DNA from: an uncultured Bacilli bacterium
Lineage (GTDB): Bacteria; Bacillota_I; Bacilli_A; RF39; UBA660
DNA: 5,888 bases
NCBI GenBank assembly: GCA_934177545.1
Contig: CAKPPI010000047.1
Span: 1 to 5,888, forward strand
Reading direction: 5' to 3'
The notes beneath the pieces were generated by a model that was given only the letters and a program-made list of their open reading frames with translations, ran no database searches and was not told the DNA's origin. A program made the translations under genes and the position numbers. Of the stretch, positions 1-5,024 are shown piece after piece; the stretch's first letter is position 1, and each line of letters starts with the position of its first letter.

Positions 1-485
1 ACTTTATCCATTTTAAAAGTGATAGTCCTATACTTGAATTTGTCTATACTGATATAGTTAATGGAGAAATTGAAACGAAAAATCTTAAAAAATACCATAT
101 CAGTCTTCCCAAGTTAGAAAAGAAATACTATAATGGTGATAAGTTAAATAAACTTGAAAAAGCCTTACTTATTTTAAAACTTGATAAGATAAAAGACTTA
201 GAAGAAATTAGCAAAGGGGATGATGACTTAATGGAAGCGGTTGAAAGAATCAAAGATGCTACTTTTGATATCAATACTATCGGGTTATATGATGCTGAAC
301 TTGATAGAAAGTGGAAAGAAGAAGCTAAAATGGCTTATGCAAAAAAAATTGGTATCGAAGAAGGTCAAGAAAAAGGTCAATTTTCTATTATATCTACTAT
401 GCTTAAAAACGGTATAACACCTAAAAAAGTTATAGAAATGACCGGAATATCCTTAGAAAAAATCAAAAAGATGGGTTTGTTGTAA
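1..485 (+). CDS. Rpn family recombination-promoting nuclease / putative transposase (PD-(D/E)XK), C-terminal part
   Basis: An open frame enters from the left edge (first full codon at 3) and stops with TAA at 483-485, giving 160 residues. There is no stop before the first Met at 231, so that Met is not the gene's start. The order of segments matches the C-terminal half of Rpn/PD-(D/E)XK 'transposase' proteins: a strand-rich piece ending in HISLPKLEK, a helix LNKLEKALLILKL, an acidic helical stretch, then GIEEGQEKGQ, and last a small helix-turn-helix-like tail GITPKKVIEMTGISLEKIKK. The catalytic PD-(D/E)XK core should lie mostly upstream, outside the window, so activity cannot be judged. In E. 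coli, Rpn proteins are DNA endonucleases that raise RecA-independent recombination and have been linked to phage defence. Codon use resembles the neighbours. The gene runs opposite to the housekeeping operon, as expected for an accessory gene. The family call is confident; the function in this host is inference. Confidence 0.85.
   Translation, partial: FIHFKSDSPILEFVYTDIVNGEIETKNLKKYHISLPKLEKKYYNGDKLNKLEKALLILKLDKIKDLEEISKGDDDLMEAVERIKDATFDINTIGLYDAELDRKWKEEAKMAYAKKIGIEEGQEKGQFSIISTMLKNGITPKKVIEMTGISLEKIKKMGLL
213..233 (+). promoter_or_regulatory. Possible internal ribosome binding site and in-frame ATG inside the Rpn gene
   Basis: AAAGGGG at 213-219 lies 11 nt before an in-frame ATG at 231. 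Initiation here would give an 84-residue protein ending at 485 that carries only the C-terminal helical and helix-turn-helix-like part. In E. coli, rpn genes are known to make such a short intragenic product, which restrains the toxic full-length nuclease. The spacing is longer than the 8-9 nt seen for other genes in this window, so use of this site is uncertain. Confidence 0.35.
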
Positions 486-500
486 TCCATCTTTTACTTT
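466..500. terminator. Bidirectional intrinsic terminator candidate at the end of the Rpn gene
   Basis: AAAAGATGG (466-474) pairs perfectly with CCATCTTTT (487-495), a 9-bp stem. On the + strand a G-U pair and two A-T pairs (475-477 with 484-486) can extend it and close the loop to six bases. The hairpin spans the TAA stop of the Rpn gene, and the + strand tail reads TTTTACTTT. On the - strand the stem is followed by an even better U-rich tail (TTTTTGATTTTTTC, 469 down to 456), so it could also stop read-through from xerC. The stem has only three central G-C pairs, which is modest. Confidence 0.5.
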
Positions 501-568
501 GATTAAAAAACTAGTACGGGAAAAGTTAAAATATGACCTAGTTAACCCAAAACTTATTTAATTAATAT

Positions 569-574
569 TATAAT
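569..574 (+). promoter_or_regulatory. Possible -10 box (TATAAT) for the 28-residue peptide gene
   Basis: A perfect TATAAT lies 22 nt before the ATG at 597, which would give a leader of roughly 15 nt. No good TTGACA-like -35 exists at 16-18 nt upstream (the sequence there is near CCCAAA). The nearest partial match, TTAACC at 542-547, is spaced 21 nt away. In DNA this AT-rich a chance TATAAT is common, so the call is tentative. Confidence 0.35.
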
Positions 575-582
575 AAAATAAG

Positions 583-591
583 AAAGGGTGA
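583..591 (+). promoter_or_regulatory. Strong Shine-Dalgarno before the 28-residue peptide
   Basis: AAAGGGTGA is close to the anti-Shine-Dalgarno complement. Its AGGG core ends 8 nt before the ATG at 597, the same spacing as tgt and trmD in this window. This is the main evidence that the very short frame downstream is translated. Confidence 0.6.
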
Positions 592-596
592 AAGAT

Positions 597-683
597 ATGA
601 ATAATTTAGGTAATCTAGTTTTAATCATAATAATAATCTATATAATACTAATGCTTAAGAAAAATAATGGAAAGAAGAAATAA
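597..683 (+). CDS. Tiny single-pass membrane peptide, 28 residues, function unknown
   Basis: ATG at 597 to TAA at 681-683. The peptide has three parts: a short polar start (MNNLGN), one hydrophobic stretch of about 14 residues (residues 7-20, mostly Ile and Leu), and a basic tail LKKNNGKKK. That pattern predicts an N-out, C-in membrane peptide under the positive-inside rule. It has a strong Shine-Dalgarno (583-591) and a possible TATAAT box. It converges on xerC: its stop codon ends one base before the xerC stop begins. Size, hydrophobicity and lysine tail resemble small type I toxins and many regulatory or orphan micropeptides, but no antisense RNA gene is evident and I do not recognise the family. 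It may simply be a lineage-specific small membrane protein. The reading frame is fairly convincing because of its ribosome binding site; its function is open. Confidence 0.5.
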   Translation: MNNLGNLVLIIIIIYIILMLKKNNGKKK

Positions 684-1562
684 TTATCTTCTTGGAAAAG
701 CTTTTTCATAAACTTCTTTTAATCTTTCTTTAGAAACATGAGTATATACTTGAGTGGACGATAAACTCTCATGTCCAAGTAGCTCCTGAACGGAAAGAAT
801 ATCACACCCTCCATTTAATAAATGAGTAGCAAAAGTATGTCTTAACATATGGGGAGAAATATTTTTATGAATAGATGTTTTTTTAATCATTTCATCTAAA
901 AGATAAGCAACGCCTCTAGGAGTTATCTTACCACCATGACTATTTAAAATTAAATAATCCCCTTGCTTTCTCAAACTAGGATAAACTTCTTTTAAATATT
1001 TATCAAGTACATCACTAGCATAATCACCATAAAGGACATATCGCTCTTTACTACCTTTTCCAAATATCTTAATTTTTCTTTGGTCTTTATTAATATCATT
1101 TATCTTTATATTAACTAATTCACTAACTCTAACGCCAGTACCATAAAGTAGTTCTAGAATTAACTGATTTCTTACTCCTAAAGGATTATTCATATCATTT
1201 ATTGAAAACAACTCTTCTATTTCATTATATTCAAAGTAGTGAGGTAGTATTTTATCCTTCTTTGGTCCGCTAATAAAGGAGAAAACATTACTCTTAACTT
1301 TATTTTCTTTTTCTAAGTACTGATAATAACCTCTTAAAGAACTTAAATGTCTATCTATACTAGAAGCCTTTAGTTTTCTCTCATCTTTTAAATACATAAG
1401 ATAAAGTCTAATATCACTATATTCTAATTTTAAATAAGAGAGTCCTTCTCTATCAAGATAGGCAAAAAACTCTTCTAAGTCTTCCCTATAATTATCAACA
1501 GTATAAAAAGAATAATGTTTCTGATATTCTAAATACTCAAGATAATACTCTAAATTTTCCAT
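684..1562 (-). CDS. xerC: Site-specific tyrosine recombinase XerC-like
   Basis: This 292-residue protein cuts and rejoins DNA at dif-type sites, normally to resolve chromosome dimers together with a partner Xer protein. The N-terminal SAM-like DNA-binding domain covers about residues 1-85 and the catalytic domain about 105-292. All catalytic residues are present: Arg145 (TGVRVSEL), Lys172 (GKGSKER), His238 and Arg241 (HMLRHTFATH), His264 (LLGHESL) and nucleophile Tyr273 (VYTHVS). Length and spacing fit cellular Xer proteins rather than phage integrases. The ending KERLKEVYEKAFPRR resembles the XerC ending YEKAHPRA, so XerC is preferred, though XerD or a lone Xer cannot be excluded. ATG 1562 overlaps the end of the upstream gene by 13 nt, with GAAGG just upstream inside that gene, suggesting translational coupling. 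It is the last gene of the operon. No att sites or phage genes are seen next to it. Confidence 0.88.
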   Translation of the reverse strand: MENLEYYLEYLEYQKHYSFYTVDNYREDLEEFFAYLDREGLSYLKLEYSDIRLYLMYLKDERKLKASSIDRHLSSLRGYYQYLEKENKVKSNVFSFISGPKKDKILPHYFEYNEIEELFSINDMNNPLGVRNQLILELLYGTGVRVSELVNIKINDINKDQRKIKIFGKGSKERYVLYGDYASDVLDKYLKEVYPSLRKQGDYLILNSHGGKITPRGVAYLLDEMIKKTSIHKNISPHMLRHTFATHLLNGGCDILSVQELLGHESLSSTQVYTHVSKERLKEVYEKAFPRR

Positions 1563-2329
1563 TTACTACCTTCTTGATAAGGAGCATTATCACCATATGC
1601 CTTCTCGTATTCAGCTTCATCTAAAAACTCTTCTTTTTCATCTTGATTGAATCTTACTAATTGTTCAGTAAACTGAGCTTCTTTATTAACTGCTATATTG
1701 CTAGTAAAGACTGGCTTCTTATTAGTCTTAATTACCAAATTATCGACTTTTTTCTTAATTCTTGGTAAATAAGCATCACGAAAGACTGGATAATCGCAAA
1801 ACTCTTTTTCTAATGATGCTAAATCATTATCAGTTTCCCCTTCATCATAACTAGTCTTACAAAATCTTTCTAACTTAAACATGTAATCACTTCTAGTATA
1901 AATAAGAGAGGAAACTTCATCATAATCTTTATTAACCAAAGCTTCTTTAATAGGAGCGAATGTCTGATAGACTATTTTTTCTCTTAACGGTACTAAACTA
2001 ACTGTTCTCTTACCAGTTGCTGTATCTATCGTCTTTTTAGTAGTCATTCCTAAAACTTTATTTAATTCTTTATCATCATAAATAGTCTTTAAAAAATAAC
2101 TCTTATCACTTTTAGAATCACTTACTCTTATTGAAAACATATTTTTATCAGGATAAATATTACCTATCATATTAGTAAAATACTGATAAGTATACATTGA
2201 GGTAAATCTATCAATAGACTCTAAACTATCAAGCTTAACTCCATCTATTTTAATAACTTGTTCATTTTGATATTTATTTTTGGCATACTTATTATAATAG
2301 CAACCAATTAATTCATATTTCTTAGCCAT
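1550..2329 (-). CDS. Unknown soluble protein, 259 residues, between tgt and xerC
   Basis: I do not recognise this protein. It has no signal peptide, no membrane segment and no obvious nucleotide-binding or zinc motif; its few Cys residues (in GCYY, RFCKTS, EFCDYP) are not arranged as a metal site. The N-terminal half (through about residue 120) looks like mixed strands and helices with many Tyr and Lys. The middle (about 120-190) looks helical. The end is acidic (NQDEKEEFLDEAEYEKAYGD) and looks disordered, with a short SKWKI terminus. I chose ATG 2329 (MAKKYELIG). A GTG at 2338 would overlap the tgt stop but sits only two bases from AAGGG, whereas the ATG lies about 11 nt from it. It begins within 5 nt of tgt and its end contains the xerC ribosome binding site and start, so it is co-translated with both. 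That context implies a real gene, but its role cannot be inferred from it. Confidence 0.8.
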   Translation of the reverse strand: MAKKYELIGCYYNKYAKNKYQNEQVIKIDGVKLDSLESIDRFTSMYTYQYFTNMIGNIYPDKNMFSIRVSDSKSDKSYFLKTIYDDKELNKVLGMTTKKTIDTATGKRTVSLVPLREKIVYQTFAPIKEALVNKDYDEVSSLIYTRSDYMFKLERFCKTSYDEGETDNDLASLEKEFCDYPVFRDAYLPRIKKKVDNLVIKTNKKPVFTSNIAVNKEAQFTEQLVRFNQDEKEEFLDEAEYEKAYGDNAPYQEGSKWKI

Positions 2330-2334
2330 TAAAC

Positions 2335-3456
2335 TCACATCCCTTGATATTTATTTATGAATTCATCACGGTATTCTAATAGTCTATCTTCTTTTATCGC
2401 TTCTCTTAACTCTTCTGTTAATTTTATTAAGAATCTAATGTTATGAATAGATAATAGTCTTCCTCCTAACATCTCATCACAAGTGATTAAGTGTCTAATA
2501 TAAGCTTTAGTATAGTTTTTACAAGCATAGCAATCGCAAGTCTCTTCAATTGGTGTAAAGTCTTCTTTGTATTTAGCATTCTTTAAAGTTATCTTACCAC
2601 TTCTTGTAAAAGCTTGACCATGTCTTGCTATTCTAGTTGGTAAAACACAGTCAAAGATATCAATTCCTCTAATAACTCCTTCAATAATATCGATTGGATC
2701 TCCTACTCCCATTAAGTATCTTACTTTATCTTCTGGTAAGTATCTAACACCATCTTCAACCATCTTATACATAACAGGTTTACTCTCACCTACACTAGTA
2801 CCACCAATACTATAACCATCAAAATCCATCTTAACCGTTTCCTTACAACTTAGTTCTCTAAGATCAGTAAACTCTCCCCCTTGAACAATTCCAAATAAAG
2901 ACTGGTTAGGGTTATTATGAACTTTCTTTCCACGTTCTGCCCATCTAAGTGTTCTTAAAATAGACTTTTTCATATAATCATAACTAACAGGATAAGGTGG
3001 ACACTCATCAAAGCTCATAGCAATATCACTATCTAGTTTATTTTGAATTTCAATTGATTTTTCAGGTGTTAAGAATAATTCACTTCCATCTAAGTGACTC
3101 TTAAACTTAACTCCCTCTTCTAAGATATTCTTCTTTTTATTTTTAACAAGAGAGAATACTTGAAAGCCACCACAATCAGTAAGTATTGGTCCATCATAAT
3201 TCATAAACTTATGTAGTCCCCCAGCTTTTGCTACTATATCTTCACCAGGTCTTAACCATAAGTGATAAGTATTAGCAAGGATAATTCCACTATGGCAGTC
3301 TTTAACTTCTTCTGGAGTAAGTCCTTTAACTGTTGCTCTTGTTCCAACTGGCATAAACATCGGTGTATCATAAGTTCCATAATTAGTTTCTAACTTACCA
3401 AGTCTTGCCTTTGTATCTTTTTCTTTCTTTTCTAAATGATATTTAATCTTTCCCAT
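2335..3456 (-). CDS. tgt: tRNA-guanine(34) transglycosylase
   Basis: The enzyme swaps guanine 34 in the anticodon of tRNA-Asp, -Asn, -His and -Tyr for preQ1 (or queuine in salvaging species). Length is 373 residues, normal for bacterial Tgt. Family motifs run in order: NTYHLWLRPG (62-71), LTDCGGFQVFSL with Asp94 (92-103), MSFDECPPYP with Asp150, GIVQGGE (189-195), GYSIGGTSVGE (214-224), FDCVLPTR with nucleophile Asp269, and the zinc site Cys307, Cys309, Cys312 and His338. These zinc ligands and Asp269 lie at a constant offset of 11 from Zymomonas mobilis Tgt (C318, C320, C323, H349, D280). Two pocket residues differ from the common bacterial pattern: Cys95 where Ser is usual after the catalytic Asp, and Thr-Ser-Val where Leu-(Ala/Ser)-Val is usual. 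Its ATG overlaps the preceding stop as TAATG and has AGGAGG 8 nt upstream. queA, often its neighbour, is absent. Confidence 0.97.
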   Translation of the reverse strand: MGKIKYHLEKKEKDTKARLGKLETNYGTYDTPMFMPVGTRATVKGLTPEEVKDCHSGIILANTYHLWLRPGEDIVAKAGGLHKFMNYDGPILTDCGGFQVFSLVKNKKKNILEEGVKFKSHLDGSELFLTPEKSIEIQNKLDSDIAMSFDECPPYPVSYDYMKKSILRTLRWAERGKKVHNNPNQSLFGIVQGGEFTDLRELSCKETVKMDFDGYSIGGTSVGESKPVMYKMVEDGVRYLPEDKVRYLMGVGDPIDIIEGVIRGIDIFDCVLPTRIARHGQAFTRSGKITLKNAKYKEDFTPIEETCDCYACKNYTKAYIRHLITCDEMLGGRLLSIHNIRFLIKLTEELREAIKEDRLLEYRDEFINKYQGM

Positions 3457-3869
3457 TACTTACTCCTCCTGCTTTCTTTAATCTCGCTATTCTCTTTTTC
3501 TAAATACATTAACTTTCTTTTAATTAAAGTTTCATACTTAGCTAGTTCCTTTTCTATTTTCTCTATATTAGTTTCTTTAATAAATTTACGATATTTATTT
3601 CTAATTATTTCTCTATATCTAGTTATCTCATTTAAAGCTTCTTGATAAGCGACACCTGAACCATCATCATTAGCTAAATAAAATGTTAAAAGCTTAATTA
3701 ATTTTTCATATCTTTTGACTAATTGTCTTTTTGTTATTTCTTTTTTTATTATATAATCAACTACATGAATATTTGATTTCTCTTTAGTATAACTAATAGT
3801 TATAGACTTATCAAGAGTTAGTTTACCATCATAGGAATAACTTTTTTCCATACACTTATAAGTTTCCAT
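3456..3869 (-). CDS. Unknown charged helical protein, 137 residues, between trmD and tgt
   Basis: I do not recognise this protein. The first 45 residues look strand-rich (YSYDGKLTLDKSITISYTKE). From about residue 45 to the end it is Lys/Glu-rich and predicted helical, with a likely coiled-coil stretch near the C-terminus (KIEKELAKYETLIKRKLMYL). It has no signal peptide and no membrane segment. The start is set at ATG 3869: AAAGGAGG (3879-3886) lies 9 nt before it, whereas the upstream ATG at 3878 touches the Shine-Dalgarno directly. With this start it overlaps trmD by 14 nt and its stop overlaps the tgt start (TAATG), so it is tightly coupled to both. Its last codons (SRRSK) contain the tgt ribosome binding site. 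Position suggests, but does not show, a link to translation or RNA modification. It occupies the place where rplS normally follows trmD but is not ribosomal protein L19. Confidence 0.78.
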   Translation of the reverse strand: METYKCMEKSYSYDGKLTLDKSITISYTKEKSNIHVVDYIIKKEITKRQLVKRYEKLIKLLTFYLANDDGSGVAYQEALNEITRYREIIRNKYRKFIKETNIEKIEKELAKYETLIKRKLMYLEKENSEIKESRRSK

Positions 3870-4542
3870 CACTAACATCCTCCTTTAATAAGTCACATCT
3901 TCTAGTCCTAGTCTTTTCTAAAGCTGCTTCCATTCGGTACTTTTCTATTTCTTTATGATTACCTGATAACAACACATCTGGTACTTTAAGTCCATTATAT
4001 TCTCTTGGTTTAGTATACTGGGGATAATCAAGTAGTCCATTATAAAACGAATCATTTTGATAACTTTCTTTATTAATAACCCCATCTATTAGTCTAGTAA
4101 CTGAATCAATTAAGACCATAGCCGGTATCTCACCACCAGTTAAGACATAGTCACCAATTGATATCTCCATATCACAAATACTTCTTATTCTATCGTCAAA
4201 GCCTTCATAATGACCACAAATAATTATTAAATGTTTTAACTTTACTAAGTTATTAGCTATCTCTTGTTTATAAGGTGTACCATCAGGAGTTAGTAAAATA
4301 ACTGTACTTTCATCATCCTTTAAGTCATTAACACAATCAAAGATAGGTTGACAAGTAAGAATCATGCCACATCCTCCCCCATAAGGAGTATCATCTACTT
4401 TATGATGTATATCTTTAGAATAATCTCTAAAGTTATGCAAATTAATTTCTATCTTGTTATCATCTATCGCTCTTTTAATAATTGATGATGAAATAACACC
4501 AGTAAACATCTCTGGAAATAAAGTTAAAACATCTATTTTCAT
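3856..4542 (-). CDS. trmD: tRNA (guanine(37)-N1)-methyltransferase
   Basis: TrmD uses S-adenosylmethionine to make m1G37 next to the anticodon, which prevents +1 frameshifting and is essential in most bacteria. With ATG 4542 the protein has 228 residues and begins in the classic way, MKIDVLTLFPEMF. Motifs of the trefoil-knot SPOUT fold follow: DDTPYGGGCGM, LLTPDGTPYKQ, GHYEGFDDRI, SIGDYVLTGGEIPAMVLIDS, then SFYNGLLDYPQYTKP and VPDVLLSGNHKEI. Arg150 (SVTRL) and Asp164 (NDSF) correspond to catalytic Arg154 and Asp169 of E. coli TrmD. Upstream in-frame starts at GTG 4551 and ATG 4548 sit on or beside the ribosome binding site AGGGG (4551-4555), which is 8 nt from ATG 4542, so that ATG was chosen. 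It follows rimM by 11 nt, the conserved bacterial pairing. The C-terminal tail is about 15-20 residues shorter than in many homologues. Confidence 0.97.
   Translation of the reverse strand: MKIDVLTLFPEMFTGVISSSIIKRAIDDNKIEINLHNFRDYSKDIHHKVDDTPYGGGCGMILTCQPIFDCVNDLKDDESTVILLTPDGTPYKQEIANNLVKLKHLIIICGHYEGFDDRIRSICDMEISIGDYVLTGGEIPAMVLIDSVTRLIDGVINKESYQNDSFYNGLLDYPQYTKPREYNGLKVPDVLLSGNHKEIEKYRMEAALEKTRTRRCDLLKEDVSDGNL
3879..3886 (-). promoter_or_regulatory. Shine-Dalgarno that decides the start of the 137-residue protein
   Basis: AAAGGAGG on the - strand is nearly a full match to the 16S rRNA tail. Three in-frame starts follow it: ATG 3878 (0 nt away, unusable), GTG 3872 (6 nt) and ATG 3869 (9 nt). 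ATG 3869 is the best choice. The site lies inside the trmD coding region. Confidence 0.7.
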
Positions 4543-4550
4543 GACCATCA

Positions 4551-4555
4551 CCCCT
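4551..4555 (-). promoter_or_regulatory. Shine-Dalgarno that decides the trmD start
   Basis: AGGGG on the - strand, continuing as AGGGGTGA, lies 8 nt before ATG 4542 and overlaps the TAG stop of rimM. The GTG at 4551 overlaps this site and the ATG at 4548 is too near, so both are unlikely starts. Confidence 0.6.
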
Positions 4556-5024
4556 AAAGTAATTCTATTTCTATTGTTTTTTTATTACTATCTATCTTCT
4601 TTATAAAGTGTTCATTATAGGGAACTAAAACTTCCTTATCATTTATTAGTAATCTTATTATTTTATAGTTATTACCAGTCTCATCTATTGATAAAACCTT
4701 ACCATTTTCGTTAACTTTATATTCTTTATAGTAAATATTAAAGTCTTCTATTTCAGTTAATTCTAAATAACTATTATCTATATATACCTTCTTCTTCATT
4801 AAGAATAACACCTCATTAATGTTATTAAATCCTTCAAACAAAACCATATCATAATTTTTATGTCTTCTATAACTTTTTATCTTATATTCTATATCATCTA
4901 TTAATAAAGTATTATCTACTTTAAATATCTTCTCTTTTAAAGATTCATCTAGTTTAGATATTATTCTTATTTCCCCTTTTATTCCATGAGTAGAAACTAC
5001 TGTACCGATATATAATTTATTCAT
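4554..5024 (-). CDS. rimM: Ribosome maturation factor RimM
   Basis: RimM binds ribosomal protein S19 and helps assemble the head of the 30S subunit. The protein has 156 residues. The N-terminal RimM domain (about 1-82) opens with the diagnostic YIGTVVSTHGIKGEIRI. The C-terminal PRC-barrel (about 95-155) ends with VLVPYNEHFIKKID and KKTIEIELL, the usual RimM finish. It is shorter than B. subtilis or E. coli RimM (roughly 174-182), mainly because the linker and the start of the PRC-barrel are reduced; the common 'DLIG' segment is replaced by YYKEYKVNENGKVLSI. ATG 5024 has GAGGA about 7 nt upstream and overlaps the preceding methyltransferase gene by 8 nt. It is followed by trmD, its conserved partner, but rpsP is not directly upstream as it is in many Bacillota. 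Confidence 0.93.
   Translation of the reverse strand: MNKLYIGTVVSTHGIKGEIRIISKLDESLKEKIFKVDNTLLIDDIEYKIKSYRRHKNYDMVLFEGFNNINEVLFLMKKKVYIDNSYLELTEIEDFNIYYKEYKVNENGKVLSIDETGNNYKIIRLLINDKEVLVPYNEHFIKKIDSNKKTIEIELL

Larger units (their letters stand above)
486..596. other. AT-rich intergenic region between the Rpn gene and the tiny membrane peptide
   Basis: These 111 bases hold the right arm of the terminator (to 495), a SpeI-type palindrome ACTAGT (510-515) and its partial inverted copy CTAGTT (538-543), a HpaI-type palindrome GTTAAC (541-546), and a TATAAT box (569-574) with a strong Shine-Dalgarno before the next gene. No tRNA, riboswitch or long repeat is visible. Confidence 0.6.

Noticed and set aside
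364..381. Direct repeat GGTCAA-GGTCAA as a regulatory or mobile-element repeat
   Set aside because: It encodes the Gly-Gln-x-x-Gly-Gln run typical of Rpn C-terminal regions and needs no other explanation.
509..543. AACTAG/CTAGTT inverted repeat followed by TTTTTT on the - strand, as a possible terminator
   Set aside because: The stem has six AT-rich pairs closing a loop of about 23 bases. The hairpin at 466-495 is far better placed and stronger.
672..693. AAGAAGA/TCTTCTT inverted repeat at the junction of the tiny gene and xerC, as a terminator
   Set aside because: It has seven mostly A-T pairs with an 8-base loop, lies within coding ends, and is not followed by a clean T-run on either strand. 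It is probably a by-product of AAG/AAA Lys and AGA Arg codons.
684..1562. Phage or integrative-element integrase next to an attachment site
   Set aside because: The length, catalytic spacing and C-terminal ending are those of cellular XerC, the gene is embedded in a housekeeping operon, and no tRNA, direct repeats or phage genes are nearby.
2335..2337. TGA at the end of tgt as a sign of a reassigned (Trp) codon
   Set aside because: Trp positions checked in several genes use TGG, and reading through would add only two residues before TAA. The standard bacterial code explains everything seen.
3436..3645. + strand open frame of 69 codons encoding a Leu/Ile/Ser-rich hydrophobic protein
   Set aside because: It lies antisense to the start of tgt and the Lys/Glu-rich unknown gene. 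Its hydrophobicity is the expected mirror of AAR/GAR codons, and it has no convincing ribosome site.
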